Program-made: the position numbers and the translations under genes
NCBI GenBank assembly: GCA_018806915.1
Contig: JAGKQI010000099.1
Coordinates: 248,001-312,000 of the forward strand
Direction: 5' to 3'
DNA from: Phytophthora colocasiae
Taxonomy: Eukaryota; Oomycota; Peronosporomycetes; Peronosporales; Peronosporaceae
DNA: 64,000 bases
Notes under the pieces: model-generated
Told to the model about the DNA's origin: nothing
Databases searched by the model: none
The model's input: only the letters and a program-made list of their open reading frames with translations
In this document: piece by piece, positions 54,582 through 64,000 of the stretch
How positions within the stretch are numbered: the stretch's first letter is position 1
How the letters are laid out: every line of letters starts with the position of its first letter

Positions 54582-54653
54582 TGCGCCGTCGGGGAATCGA
54601 ACCCCGACCTCATCCTTGGAAGGGATGAATCCTAACCATTAGACCAACGGTGC
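54582..54653 (-). tRNA. tRNA-Gly(UCC), intact
   Basis: Consensus body with T4 (AAAA at 54576-54579). Confidence 0.94.
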
Positions 54654-55486
54654 AGTCATTCATTACAAACACACACATACGCCCACAAAAAAAAACACAC
54701 ACATACGCCCACAAAACAAACACACACATACTCACACAAAACAAACACACACATACTCACACAAAACAACCACCACACAAAACAACCCACGACGACGCCA
54801 TTCTGCGCTTTCGACCTTTCGACCTTTCGACCTTTCGACCTTTCGACCTTTCGACCTTTCGACCCTGCTCGCAACTCTTTCGTTGATTGGTGTACACCTA
54901 TCACATCGGCTCTCATGAATCACACATAGCCTTCGGACACAAACATATATCACATTCACACCATCACTAGACGATGAAGACGAGAAACTGCGTTCGATTT
55001 GATGGAAGAGCGTGGTCACTTTGATGTCGAACAGGCAATCGTTTTGACGAGTATCAATTGCATCGCACAACTAGCAGCTCGACCTGGATATCACTTGACT
55101 TGCCACGCTTTGCCGCAGTCACTTTTTCCTAAAGTGATGGAGACATGCTTGCCAGCGTACCACAGGCTAGTGGACCAAAATGAATCCACACCACAACCCT
55201 ATCGGCGCAGATTCAACTCTGTCTAGCCCTTCGTATTGCTAGCATCGACATTGAAGTCCCACCAGCAGGTCCAAATAGACTGTGAAGTGTCAGTTGGCTA
55301 GATCAAGACGAACGATGATGTTCAGTGGTTTTGGTCTATTGACTTGCTGCCAAGGCTGTTGGTTGGTGCAAGAGGTCATTCTTGACCCACTCCGCAACTG
55401 AGCACCCTGTTTCAGCTTACACAAAACGTGAAAAGGTAAAAGTGACAAAGTGACAAAAGGTGCTCTGAAAAGGAACAAGTAAGGCG

Positions 55487-55558
55487 TGCGCCGCCGGGGA
55501 ATCGAACCCCGACCTCATCCGTGGGAGGGATGAATCCTAACCATTAGACCAACGGCGC
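55487..55558 (-). tRNA. tRNA-Gly(CCC), intact
   Basis: Consensus body with G18 G19 and full pairing. Confidence 0.94.
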
Positions 55559-55956
55559 GCCAGACATCTCCAATGTTCGCCCACAACAAACACCCACAAA
55601 ACCAAAACCCTAAAAGACATACGAAAACAACCCAAAACGACCAAAACCACCAAAACCACCTAAACCACCAAAACCGACCAAAACGACTCGCAAAAACACC
55701 AGAAACACCAACCTGCAACGCGTACACTGTAAAGTCCTCGAGCAACTCCTCACACGGCATGCCCACAACACGCACTTCCTGACGGACCAATAGTAGCACG
55801 CAACAGTAGTGTTCGTACATGTCCTCCAGTTTAACAGAGAGGTATCAGTCAGATGAGGTGGTGGCCTGGTCCGCAGGTCGAAGTGCATGAGTCCATTGAA
55901 TAAAGGTGCGTGTAGCGCGAAAGAGAGTGGTGGGCCGAGCCACAGCTGGCAAAAGT

Positions 55957-56028
55957 TGCGCCGTCGGGGAATCGAACCCCGACCTCATCCTTGGAAGGGA
56001 TGAATCCTAACCATTAGACCAACGGTGC
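55957..56028 (-). tRNA. tRNA-Gly(UCC), intact
   Basis: Consensus body with T4 (AAAA at 55951-55954). Confidence 0.94.
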
Positions 56029-56851
56029 AGTCATTCATTACAAACACACACATACGCCCACAAAACAAACACACACATACTCACACACACATACTCACAC
56101 AAAACATCCACCACACGAAACAACCACCACACAAAACAACCCACGACGACGCCATTCTGCGCTTTCGACCTTTCGACCTTTCGACCTTTCGACCTTTCGA
56201 CCTTTCGACCTTTCGACCCTGCTCGCAACTCTTTCGTTGATTGGTGTACACCTATCACATCGGCTCTCATGAATCACACATAGCCTTCGGACACAAACAT
56301 ATATCACATTCACACCATCACTAGACGATGAAGACGAGAAACTGCGTTCGTGGAAATCGATTTGATGGAAGAGCGTGGTCACTTTGATGTCGAACAGGCA
56401 ATCGTTTTGACGAGTATCAATTGCATCGCACAACTAGCAGCTCGACCTGGATATCACTTGACTTGCCACGCTTTGCCGCAGTCACTTTTTCCTAAAGTGA
56501 TGGAGACATGCTTGCCAGCGTACCACAGGCTAGTGGACCAAAATGAATCCACACCACAACCCTATCGGCGCAGATTCAACTCTGTCTAGCCCTTCGTATT
56601 GCTAGCATCGACATTGAAGTCCCACCAGCAGGTCCAAATAGACTGTGAAGTGTCAGTTGGCTAGATCAAGACGAACGATGATGTTCAGTGGTTTTGGTCT
56701 ATTGACTTGCTGCCAAGGCTGTTGGTTGGTGTGCAAGAGGTCATTCTTGACCCACTCCGCAACTGAGCACCCTGTTTCAGCTTACACAAAACGTGAAAAG
56801 GTAAAAGTGACAAAGTGACAAAAGGTGCTCTGAAAAGGAACAAGTAAGGCG

Positions 56852-56923
56852 TGCGCCGCCGGGGAATCGAACCCCGACCTCATCCGTGGGAGGGATGAAT
56901 CCTAACCATTAGACCAACGGCGC
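56852..56923 (-). tRNA. tRNA-Gly(CCC), intact
   Basis: Consensus body; 3' flank with T4 conserved. Confidence 0.94.
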
Positions 56924-57322
56924 GCCAGACATCTCCAATGTTCGCCCACAACAAACACCCACAAAACCAAAACCCTAAAAGACATACGAAAACAACCCAA
57001 AACGACCAAAACCACCAAAACCACCTAAACCACCAAAAACCACCAAAACGACTCGCAAAAAAAAACACCAGAAACACCAACCTGCAACGCGTACACTGTA
57101 AAAGTCCTCGAGCAACTCCTCACACGGCATGCCCACAACACGCACTTGACGGACCAATAGTAGCACGCAACAGTAGTGTTCGTACATGTCCTCCAGTTTA
57201 ACAGAGAGGTATCAGTCAGATGAGGTGGTGGCCTGGTCCGCAGGTCGAAGTGCATGAGTCCATTGAATAAAGGTGCGTGTAGCGCGAAAGAGAGTGGTGG
57301 GCCGAGCCACAGCTGGCAAAGT

Positions 57323-57392
57323 TGCGCCGTCGGGGAATCGAACCCGACCTCATCCTTGAAGGGATGAATCCTAACCATTAGACCAACGGTGC
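57323..57392 (-). pseudogene. tRNA-Gly(UCC), damaged
   Basis: This is 70 nt, with one C lost in the T stem (GAACCCGACC) and one base lost in the anticodon loop (CCTTGAAGGG). Only three T follow. It is an isolated damaged copy among intact neighbours. Confidence 0.75.
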
Positions 57393-58198
57393 AGTCATTC
57401 ATTACAAACACACACATACGCCCACAAAACAAACACACACATACTCACACACACATACTCACACAAAACATCCACCACACAAAACAACCACCACACAAAA
57501 CAACCCACGACGACGCCATTCTGCGCTTTCGACCTTTCGACCTTTCGACCTTTCGACCCTGCTCGCAACTCTTTCGTTGATTGGTGTACACCTATCACAT
57601 CGGCTCTCATGAATCACACATAGCCTTCGGACACAAACATATATCACATTCACACCATCACTAGACGATGAAGACGAGAAACTGCGTTCGTGGAAATCGA
57701 TTTGATGGAAGAGCGTGGTCACTTTGATGTCGAACAGGCAATCGTTTTGACGAGTATCAATTGCATCGCACAACTAGCAGCTCGACCTGGATATCACTTG
57801 ACTTGCCACGCTTTGCCGCAGTCACTTTTTCCTAAAGTGATGGAGACATGCTTGCCAGCGTACCACAGGCTAGTGGACCAAAATGAATCCACACCACAAC
57901 CCTATCGGCGCAGATTCAACTCTGTCTAGCCCTTCGTATTGCTAGCATCGACATTGAAGTCCCACCAGCAGGTCCAAATAGACTGTGAAGTGTGAAGTGT
58001 CAGTTGGCTAGATCAAGACGAACGATGATGTTCAGTGGTTTTGGTCTATTGACTTGCTGCCAAGGCTGTTGGTTGGTGTGCAAGAGGTCATTCTTGACCC
58101 ACTCCGCAACTGAGCACCCTGTTTCAGCTTACACAAAACGTGAAAAGGTAAAAGTGACAAAGTGACAAAAGGTGCTCTGAAAAGGAACAAGTAAGGCG

Positions 58199-58270
58199 TG
58201 CGCCGCCGGGGAATCGAACCCCGACCTCATCCGTGGGAGGGATGAATCCTAACCATTAGACCAACGGCGC
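58199..58270 (-). tRNA. tRNA-Gly(CCC), intact
   Basis: Consensus body with G18 G19. Confidence 0.94.
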
Positions 58271-58671
58271 GCCAGACATCTCCAATGTTCGCCCACAACA
58301 AACACCCACAAAACCAAAACCCTAAAAGACATACGAAAACAACCCAAAACGACCAAAACCACCAAAACCACCTAAACCACCAAAAACCACCAAAACGACT
58401 CGCAAAAAAAAAACACCAGAAACACCAACCTGCAACGCGTACACTGTAAAAGTCCTCGAGCAACTCCTCACACGGCATGCCCACAACACGCACTTGACGG
58501 ACCAATAGTAGCACGCAACAGTAGTGTTCGTACATGTCCTCCAGTTTAACAGAGAGGTATCAGTCAGATGAGGTGGTGGCCTGGTCCGCAGGTCGAAGTG
58601 CATGAGTCCATTGAATAAAGGTGCGTGTAGCGCGAAAGAGAGTGGTGGGCCGAGCCACAGCTGGCAAAAGT

Positions 58672-58743
58672 TGCGCCGTCGGGGAATCGAACCCCGACCT
58701 CATCCTTGGAAGGGATGAATCCTAACCATTAGACCAACGGTGC
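58672..58743 (-). tRNA. tRNA-Gly(UCC), intact
   Basis: Consensus body with T4 (AAAA at 58666-58669). Confidence 0.94.
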
Positions 58744-59542
58744 AGTCATTCATTACAAACACACACATACGCCCACAAAACAAACACACACATACTCACA
58801 CACACATACTCACACAAAACATCCACCACACAAAACAACCACCACACAAAACAACCCACGACGACGCCATTCTGCGCTTTCGACCTTTCGACCTTTCGAC
58901 CTTTCGACCCTGCTCGCAACTCTTTCGTTGATTGGTGTACACCTATCACATCGGCTCTCATGAATCACACATAGCCTTCGGACACAAACATATATCACAT
59001 TCACACCATCACTAGACGATGAAGACGAGAAACTGCGTTCGTGGAAATCGATTTGATGGAAGAGCGTGGTCACTTTGATGTCGAACAGGCAATCGTTTTG
59101 ACGAGTATCAATTGCATCGCACAACTAGCAGCTCGACCTGGATATCACTTGACTTGCCACGCTTTGCCGCAGTCACTTTTTCCTAAAGTGATGGAGACAT
59201 GCTTGCCAGCGTACCACAGGCTAGTGGACCAAAATGAATCCACACCACAACCCTATCGGCGCAGATTCAACTCTGTCTAGCCCTTCGTATTGCTAGCATC
59301 GACATTGAAGTCCCACCAGCAGGTCCAAATAGACTGTGAAGTGTCAGTTGGCTAGATCAAGACGAACGATGATGTTCAGTGGTTTTGGTCTATTGACTTG
59401 CTGCCAAGGCTGTTGGTTGGTGTGCAAGAGGTCATTCTTGACCCACTCCGCAACTGAGCACCCTGTTTCAGCTTACACAAAACGTGAAAAGGTAAAAGTG
59501 ACAAAGTGACAAAAGGTGCTCTGAAAAGGAACAAGTAAGGCG

Positions 59543-59613
59543 TGCGCCGCCGGGGAATCGAACCCCGACCTCATCCGTGGAGGGATGAATCCTAATCATT
59601 AGACCAACGGCGC
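59543..59613 (-). tRNA. tRNA-Gly(CCC), defective (anticodon-loop deletion)
   Basis: 6-nt anticodon loop with G19A, in a unit otherwise like its intact neighbours. Confidence 0.75.
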
Positions 59614-60008
59614 GCCAGACATCTCCAATGTTCGCCCACAACAAACACCCACAAAACCAAAACCCTAAAAGACATACGAAAACAACCCAAAACGACCACA
59701 ACCACCAAAACCACCTAAACCACCAAAACCCACCAGAACGACTCGCAAAAACACCAGAAACACCAACCTGCAACGCGTACACTGTAAAGTCCTCGAGCAA
59801 CTCCTCACACGGCATGCCCACAACACGCACTTGACGGACCAATAGTAGCACGCAACAGTAGTGTTCGTACATGTCCTCCAGTTTAACAGAGAGGTATCAG
59901 TCAGATGAGGTGGTGGCCTGGTCCGCAGGTCGAAGTGCATGAGTCCATTGAATAAAGGTGCGTGTAGCGCGAAAGAGAGTGGTGGGCCGAGCCACAGCTG
60001 GCAAAAGT

Positions 60009-60080
60009 TGCGCCGTCGGGGAATCGAACCCCGACCTCATCCTTGGAAGGGATGAATCCTAACCATTAGACCAACGGTGC
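60009..60080 (-). tRNA. tRNA-Gly(UCC), intact
   Basis: Consensus body with T4 (AAAA at 60003-60006). Confidence 0.94.
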
Positions 60081-60904
60081 AGTCATTCATTACAAACACA
60101 CACATACGCCCACAAAACAAACACACACATACGCCCACAAAACAAACACACACATACTCACACACACATACTCACACAAAACATCCACCACACAAAACAA
60201 CCACCACACAAAACAACCCACGACGACGCCATTCTGCGCTTTCGACCTTTCGACCTTTCGACCTTTCGACCCTGCTCGCAACTCTTTCGTTGATTGGTGT
60301 ACACCTATCACATCGGCTCTCATGAATCACACATAGCCTTCGGACACAAACATATATCACATTCACACCATCACTAGACGATGAAGACGAGAAACTGCGT
60401 TCGTGGAAATCGATTTGATGGAAGAGCGTGGTCACTTTGATGTCGAACAGGCAATCGTTTTGACGAGTATCAATTGCATCGCACAACTAGCAGCTCGACC
60501 TGGATATCACTTGACTTGCCACGCTTTGCCGCAGTCACTTTTTCCTAAAGTGATGGAGACATGCTTGCCAGCGTACCACAGGCTAGTGGACCAAAATGAA
60601 TCCACACCACAACCCTATCGGCGCAGATTCAACTCTGTCTAGCCCTTCGTATTGCTAGCATCGACATTGAAGTCCCACCAGCAGGTCCAAATAGACTGTG
60701 AAGTGTCAGTTGGCTAGATCAAGACGAACGATGATGTTCAGTGGTTTTGGTCTATTGACTTGCTGCCAAGGCTGTTGGTTGGTGTGCAAGAGGTCATTCT
60801 TGACCCACTCCGCAACTGAGCACCCTGTTTCAGCTTACACAAAACGTGAAAAGGTAAAAGTGACAAAGTGACAAAAGGTGCTCTGAAAAGGAACAAGTAA
60901 GGCG

Positions 60905-60976
60905 TGCGCCGCCGGGGAATCGAACCCCGACCTCATCCGTGGGAGGGATGAATCCTAACCATTAGACCAACGGCGC
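60905..60976 (-). tRNA. tRNA-Gly(CCC), intact
   Basis: Consensus body with G18 G19. Confidence 0.94.
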
Positions 60977-61376
60977 GCCAGACATCTCCAATGTTCGCCC
61001 ACAACAAACACCCACAAAACCAAAACCCTAAAAGACATACGAAAACAACCCAAAACGACCAAAACCACCAAAACCACCTAAACCACCAAAAACCACCAAA
61101 ACGACTCGCAAAAAAAAACACCAGAAACACCAACCTGCAACGCGTACACTGTAAAAGTCCTCGAGCAACTCCTCACACGGCATGCCCACAACACGCACTT
61201 GACGGACCAATAGTAGCACGCAACAGTAGTGTTCGTACATGTCCTCCAGTTTAACAGAGAGGTATCAGTCAGATGAGGTGGTGGCCTGGTCCGCAGGTCG
61301 AAGTGCATGAGTCCATTGAATAAAGGTGCGTGTAGCGCGAAAGAGAGTGGTGGGCCGAGCCACAGCTGGCAAAAGT

Positions 61377-61448
61377 TGCGCCGTCGGGGAATCGAACCCC
61401 GACCTCATCCTTGGAAGGGATGAATCCTAACCATTAGACCAACGGTGC
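61377..61448 (-). tRNA. tRNA-Gly(UCC), intact
   Basis: Consensus body with T4 (AAAA at 61371-61374). Confidence 0.94.
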
Positions 61449-62239
61449 AGTCATTCATTACAAACACACACATACGCCCACAAAACAAACACACACATAC
61501 TCACACACACATACTCACACAAAACATCCACCACACAAAACAACCCACGACGACGCCATTCTGCGCTTTCGACCTTTCGACCTTTCGACCTTTCGACCTT
61601 TCGACCCTGCTCGCAACTCTTTCGTTGATTGGTGTACACCTATCACATCGGCTCTCATGAATCACACATAGCCTTCGGACACAAACATATATCACATTCA
61701 CACCATCACTAGACGATGAAGACGAGAAACTGCGTTCGTGGAAATCGATTTGATGGAAGAGCGTGGTCACTTTGATGTCGAACAGGCAATCGTTTTGACG
61801 AGTATCAATTGCATCGCACAACTAGCAGCTCGACCTGGATATCACTTGACTTGCCACGCTTTGCCGCAGTCACTTTTTCCTAAAGTGATGGAGACATGCT
61901 TGCCAGCGTACCACAGGCTAGTGGACCAAAATGAATCCACACCACAACCCTATCGGCGCAGATTCAACTCTGTCTAGCCCTTCGTATTGCTAGCATCGAC
62001 ATTGAAGTCCCACCAGCAGGTCCAAATAGACTGTGAAGTGTCAGTTGGCTAGATCAAGACGAACGATGATGTTCAGTGGTTTTGGTCTATTGACTTGCTG
62101 CCAAGGCTGTTGGTTGGTGTGCAAGAGGTCATTCTTGACCCACTCCGCAACTGAGCACCCTGTTTCAGCTTACACAAAACGTGAAAAGGTAAAAGTGACA
62201 AAGTGACAAAAGGTGCTCTGAAAAGGAACAAGTAAGGCG

Positions 62240-62310
62240 TGCGCCGCCGGGAATCGAACCCCGACCTCATCCGTGGGAGGGATGAATCCTAACCATTAGA
62301 CCAACGGCGC
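62240..62310 (-). tRNA. tRNA-Gly(CCC), T-stem deletion
   Basis: One base is lost from the 5' strand of the T stem (CCGGGAATCG on the plus strand). D loop and anticodon loop are consensus. A homopolymer sequencing error is possible. Confidence 0.78.
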
Positions 62311-62709
62311 GCCAGACATCTCCAATGTTCGCCCACAACAAACACCCACAAAACCAAAACCCTAAAAGACATACGAAAACAACCCAAAACGACCAAAACC
62401 ACCAAAACCACCTAAACCACCAAAAACCACCAAAACGACTCGCAAAAAAAAACACCAGAAACACCAACCTGCAACGCGTACACTGTAAAAGTCCTCGAGC
62501 AACTCCTCACACGGCATGCCCACAACACGCACTTGACGGACCAATAGTAGCACGCAACAGTAGTGTTCGTACATGTCCTCCAGTTTAACAGAGAGGTATC
62601 AGTCAGATGAGGTGGTGGCCTGGTCCGCAGGTCGAAGTGCATGAGTCCATTGAATAAAGGTGCGTGTAGCGCGAAAGAGAGTGGTGGGCCGAGCCACAGC
62701 TGGCAAAGT

Positions 62710-62780
62710 TGCGCCGTCGGGAATCGAACCCCGACCTCATCCTTGGAAGGGATGAATCCTAACCATTAGACCAACGGTGC
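62710..62780 (-). tRNA. tRNA-Gly(UCC), T-stem deletion, weak terminator
   Basis: One base is lost from the T stem (GTCGGGAATCG) and only three T follow the gene. Both are homopolymer-length changes, so a consensus error cannot be excluded. Confidence 0.76.
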
Positions 62781-63582
62781 AGTCATTCATTACAAACACA
62801 CACATACGCCCACAAAACAAACACACACATACTCACACACATACTCACACAAAACATCCACCACAAAACAACCACCACACAAAACAACCCACGACGACGC
62901 CATTCTGCGCTTTGACCTTTCGACCTTTCGACCTTTCGACCTTTCGACCCTGCTCGCAACTCTTTCGTTGATTGGTGTACACCTATCACATCGGCTCTCA
63001 TGAATCACACATAGCCTTCGGACACAAACATATATCACATTCACACCATCACTAGACGATGAAGACGAGAAACTGCGTTCGTGGAAATCGATTTGATGGA
63101 AGAGCGTGGTCACTTTGATGTCGAACAGGCAATCGTTTTGACGAGTATCAATTGCATCGCACAACTAGCAGCTCGACCTGGATATCACTTGACTTGCCAC
63201 GCTTTGCCGCAGTCACTTTTTCCTAAAGTGATGGAGACATGCTTGCCAGCGTACCACAGGCTAGTGGACCAAAATGAATCCACACCACAACCCTATCGGC
63301 GCAGATTCAACTCTGTCTAGCCCTTCGTATTGCTAGCATCGACATTGAAGTCCCACCAGCAGGTCCAAATAGACTGTGAAGTGTCAGTTGGCTAGATCAA
63401 GACGAACGATGATGTTCAGTGGTTTTGGTCTATTGACTTGCTGCCAAGGCTGTTGGTTGGTGTGCAAGAGGTCATTCTTGACCCACTCCGCAACTGAGCA
63501 CCCTGTTTCAGCTTACACAAAACGTGAAAAGGTAAAAGTGACAAAGTGACAAAAGGTGCTCTGAAAAGGAACAAGTAAGGCG

Positions 63583-63654
63583 TGCGCCGCCGGGGAATCG
63601 AACCCCGACCTCATCCGTGGGAGGGATGAATCCTAACCATTAGACCAACGGCGC
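63583..63654 (-). tRNA. tRNA-Gly(CCC), intact
   Basis: Consensus body. Its upstream GGTGGTTTT tract (63715-63790) is unusually scrambled with many single-base changes, but the gene is unaffected. Confidence 0.93.
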
Positions 63655-64000
63655 GCCAGACATCTCAATGTTCGCCCACAACAAACACCCACAAAACCAA
63701 AACCCTAAAGACATACGAAAAAAACCCAAACCGACCAAAACCCCCAAAACCACATAAACCACCAAAAACAACAAAACCGACCCGAAAAAAAAAAACACCA
63801 GAAACACCAACCTGCAACGCGTACACTGTAAAGTCCTCGAGCAACTCCTCACACGGCATGCCCACAACACGCACTTGACGGACCAATAGTAGCACGCAAC
63901 AGTAGTGTTCGTACATGTCCTCCAGTTTAACAGAGAGGTATCAGTCAGATGAGGTGGTGGCCTGGTCCGCAGGTCGAAGTGCATGAGTCCATTGAATAAA

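Larger units (their letters stand above)
50723..64000 (-). repeat. Tandem tRNA-Gly array, minus orientation, about ten units, no insertions
   Basis: This is the cleanest part of the array. UCC genes start at 51821, 53198, 54582, 55957, 57323, 58672, 60009, 61377 and 62710, giving periods of 1,333-1,384 bp. All units have the empty retrotransposon site. From 53.75 kb onward every unit shares AAAGTGATGG in place of AAAGTGACGG, a local subfamily. Two neighbouring units (53618 and 54993) share a 9-bp deletion. The window ends inside the next unit. No protein gene is supported. Confidence 0.96.

Noticed and set aside
1..64000. Telomere or centromere satellite interpretation
   Set aside because: There is no telomeric hexamer or heptamer run. 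A centromere role for chromodomain-gypsy-rich DNA is possible but nothing here tests it.

Overview
The window is eukaryotic nuclear DNA, most likely from an oomycete (Phytophthora-like). That rests mainly on the Ty3/gypsy polymerase, whose RT, integrase and C-terminal chromodomain read like oomycete elements, and is supported by Pol III tRNA genes with T4 terminators and no bacterial-style gene arrangement. I see no ordinary host protein-coding gene. The window is a tandem tRNA-gene array of about 1.31-1.40 kb units that has been inverted, duplicated and carried one LTR retrotransposon with it.

Each unit holds two tandem glycine tRNA genes in the same orientation, tRNA-Gly(UCC) then tRNA-Gly(CCC), separated by three kinds of short tandem repeat: a GAAAGGTC octamer, a roughly 25-bp GTGTGAGTATG-rich repeat, and GGTGGTTTT. 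I count 26 UCC and 28 CCC copies plus two truncated remnants. About 13 UCC and 8 CCC copies keep the full consensus. The others carry single-base deletions, a D-loop G19A change, a T-loop C56U change, or a lost terminator.

Layout: 1-820 minus-oriented array; 821-18362 plus-oriented array, interrupted by a solo LTR (1579-1990) and gypsy copy 1 (3341-11148, minus); 18363-18720 a non-repeat spacer at an inversion; 18721-48546 minus-oriented array with gypsy copy 2 (23079-30869, plus), a decayed solo LTR (33673-34072), gypsy copy 3 (38286-46024, plus) and a solo LTR (47390-47790); 48547-50364 a short plus-oriented array; 50365-50722 a second copy of the same spacer; 50723-64000 minus-oriented array without insertions.

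All three elements and all three solo LTRs sit at the same base of the unit with the same AAAAT target duplication. The three full copies share the same 5'/3' LTR differences, so they are one insertion spread by segmental duplication rather than three transpositions. The element encodes Gag (CCHC knuckle) and Pol (PR-RT-RNase H-IN-chromodomain) joined by a textbook -1 frameshift signal (GGGAAAC, 7-nt spacer, 10-bp hairpin). It also carries a long antisense reading region between pol and the 3' LTR. Copy 1 keeps one long open RT-IN frame but its gag is broken; copies 2 and 3 are heavily frameshifted. The most unusual signal is that the element, both LTR and coding DNA, is packed with short perfect hairpins at several times the chance density, while the surrounding tRNA units are not.
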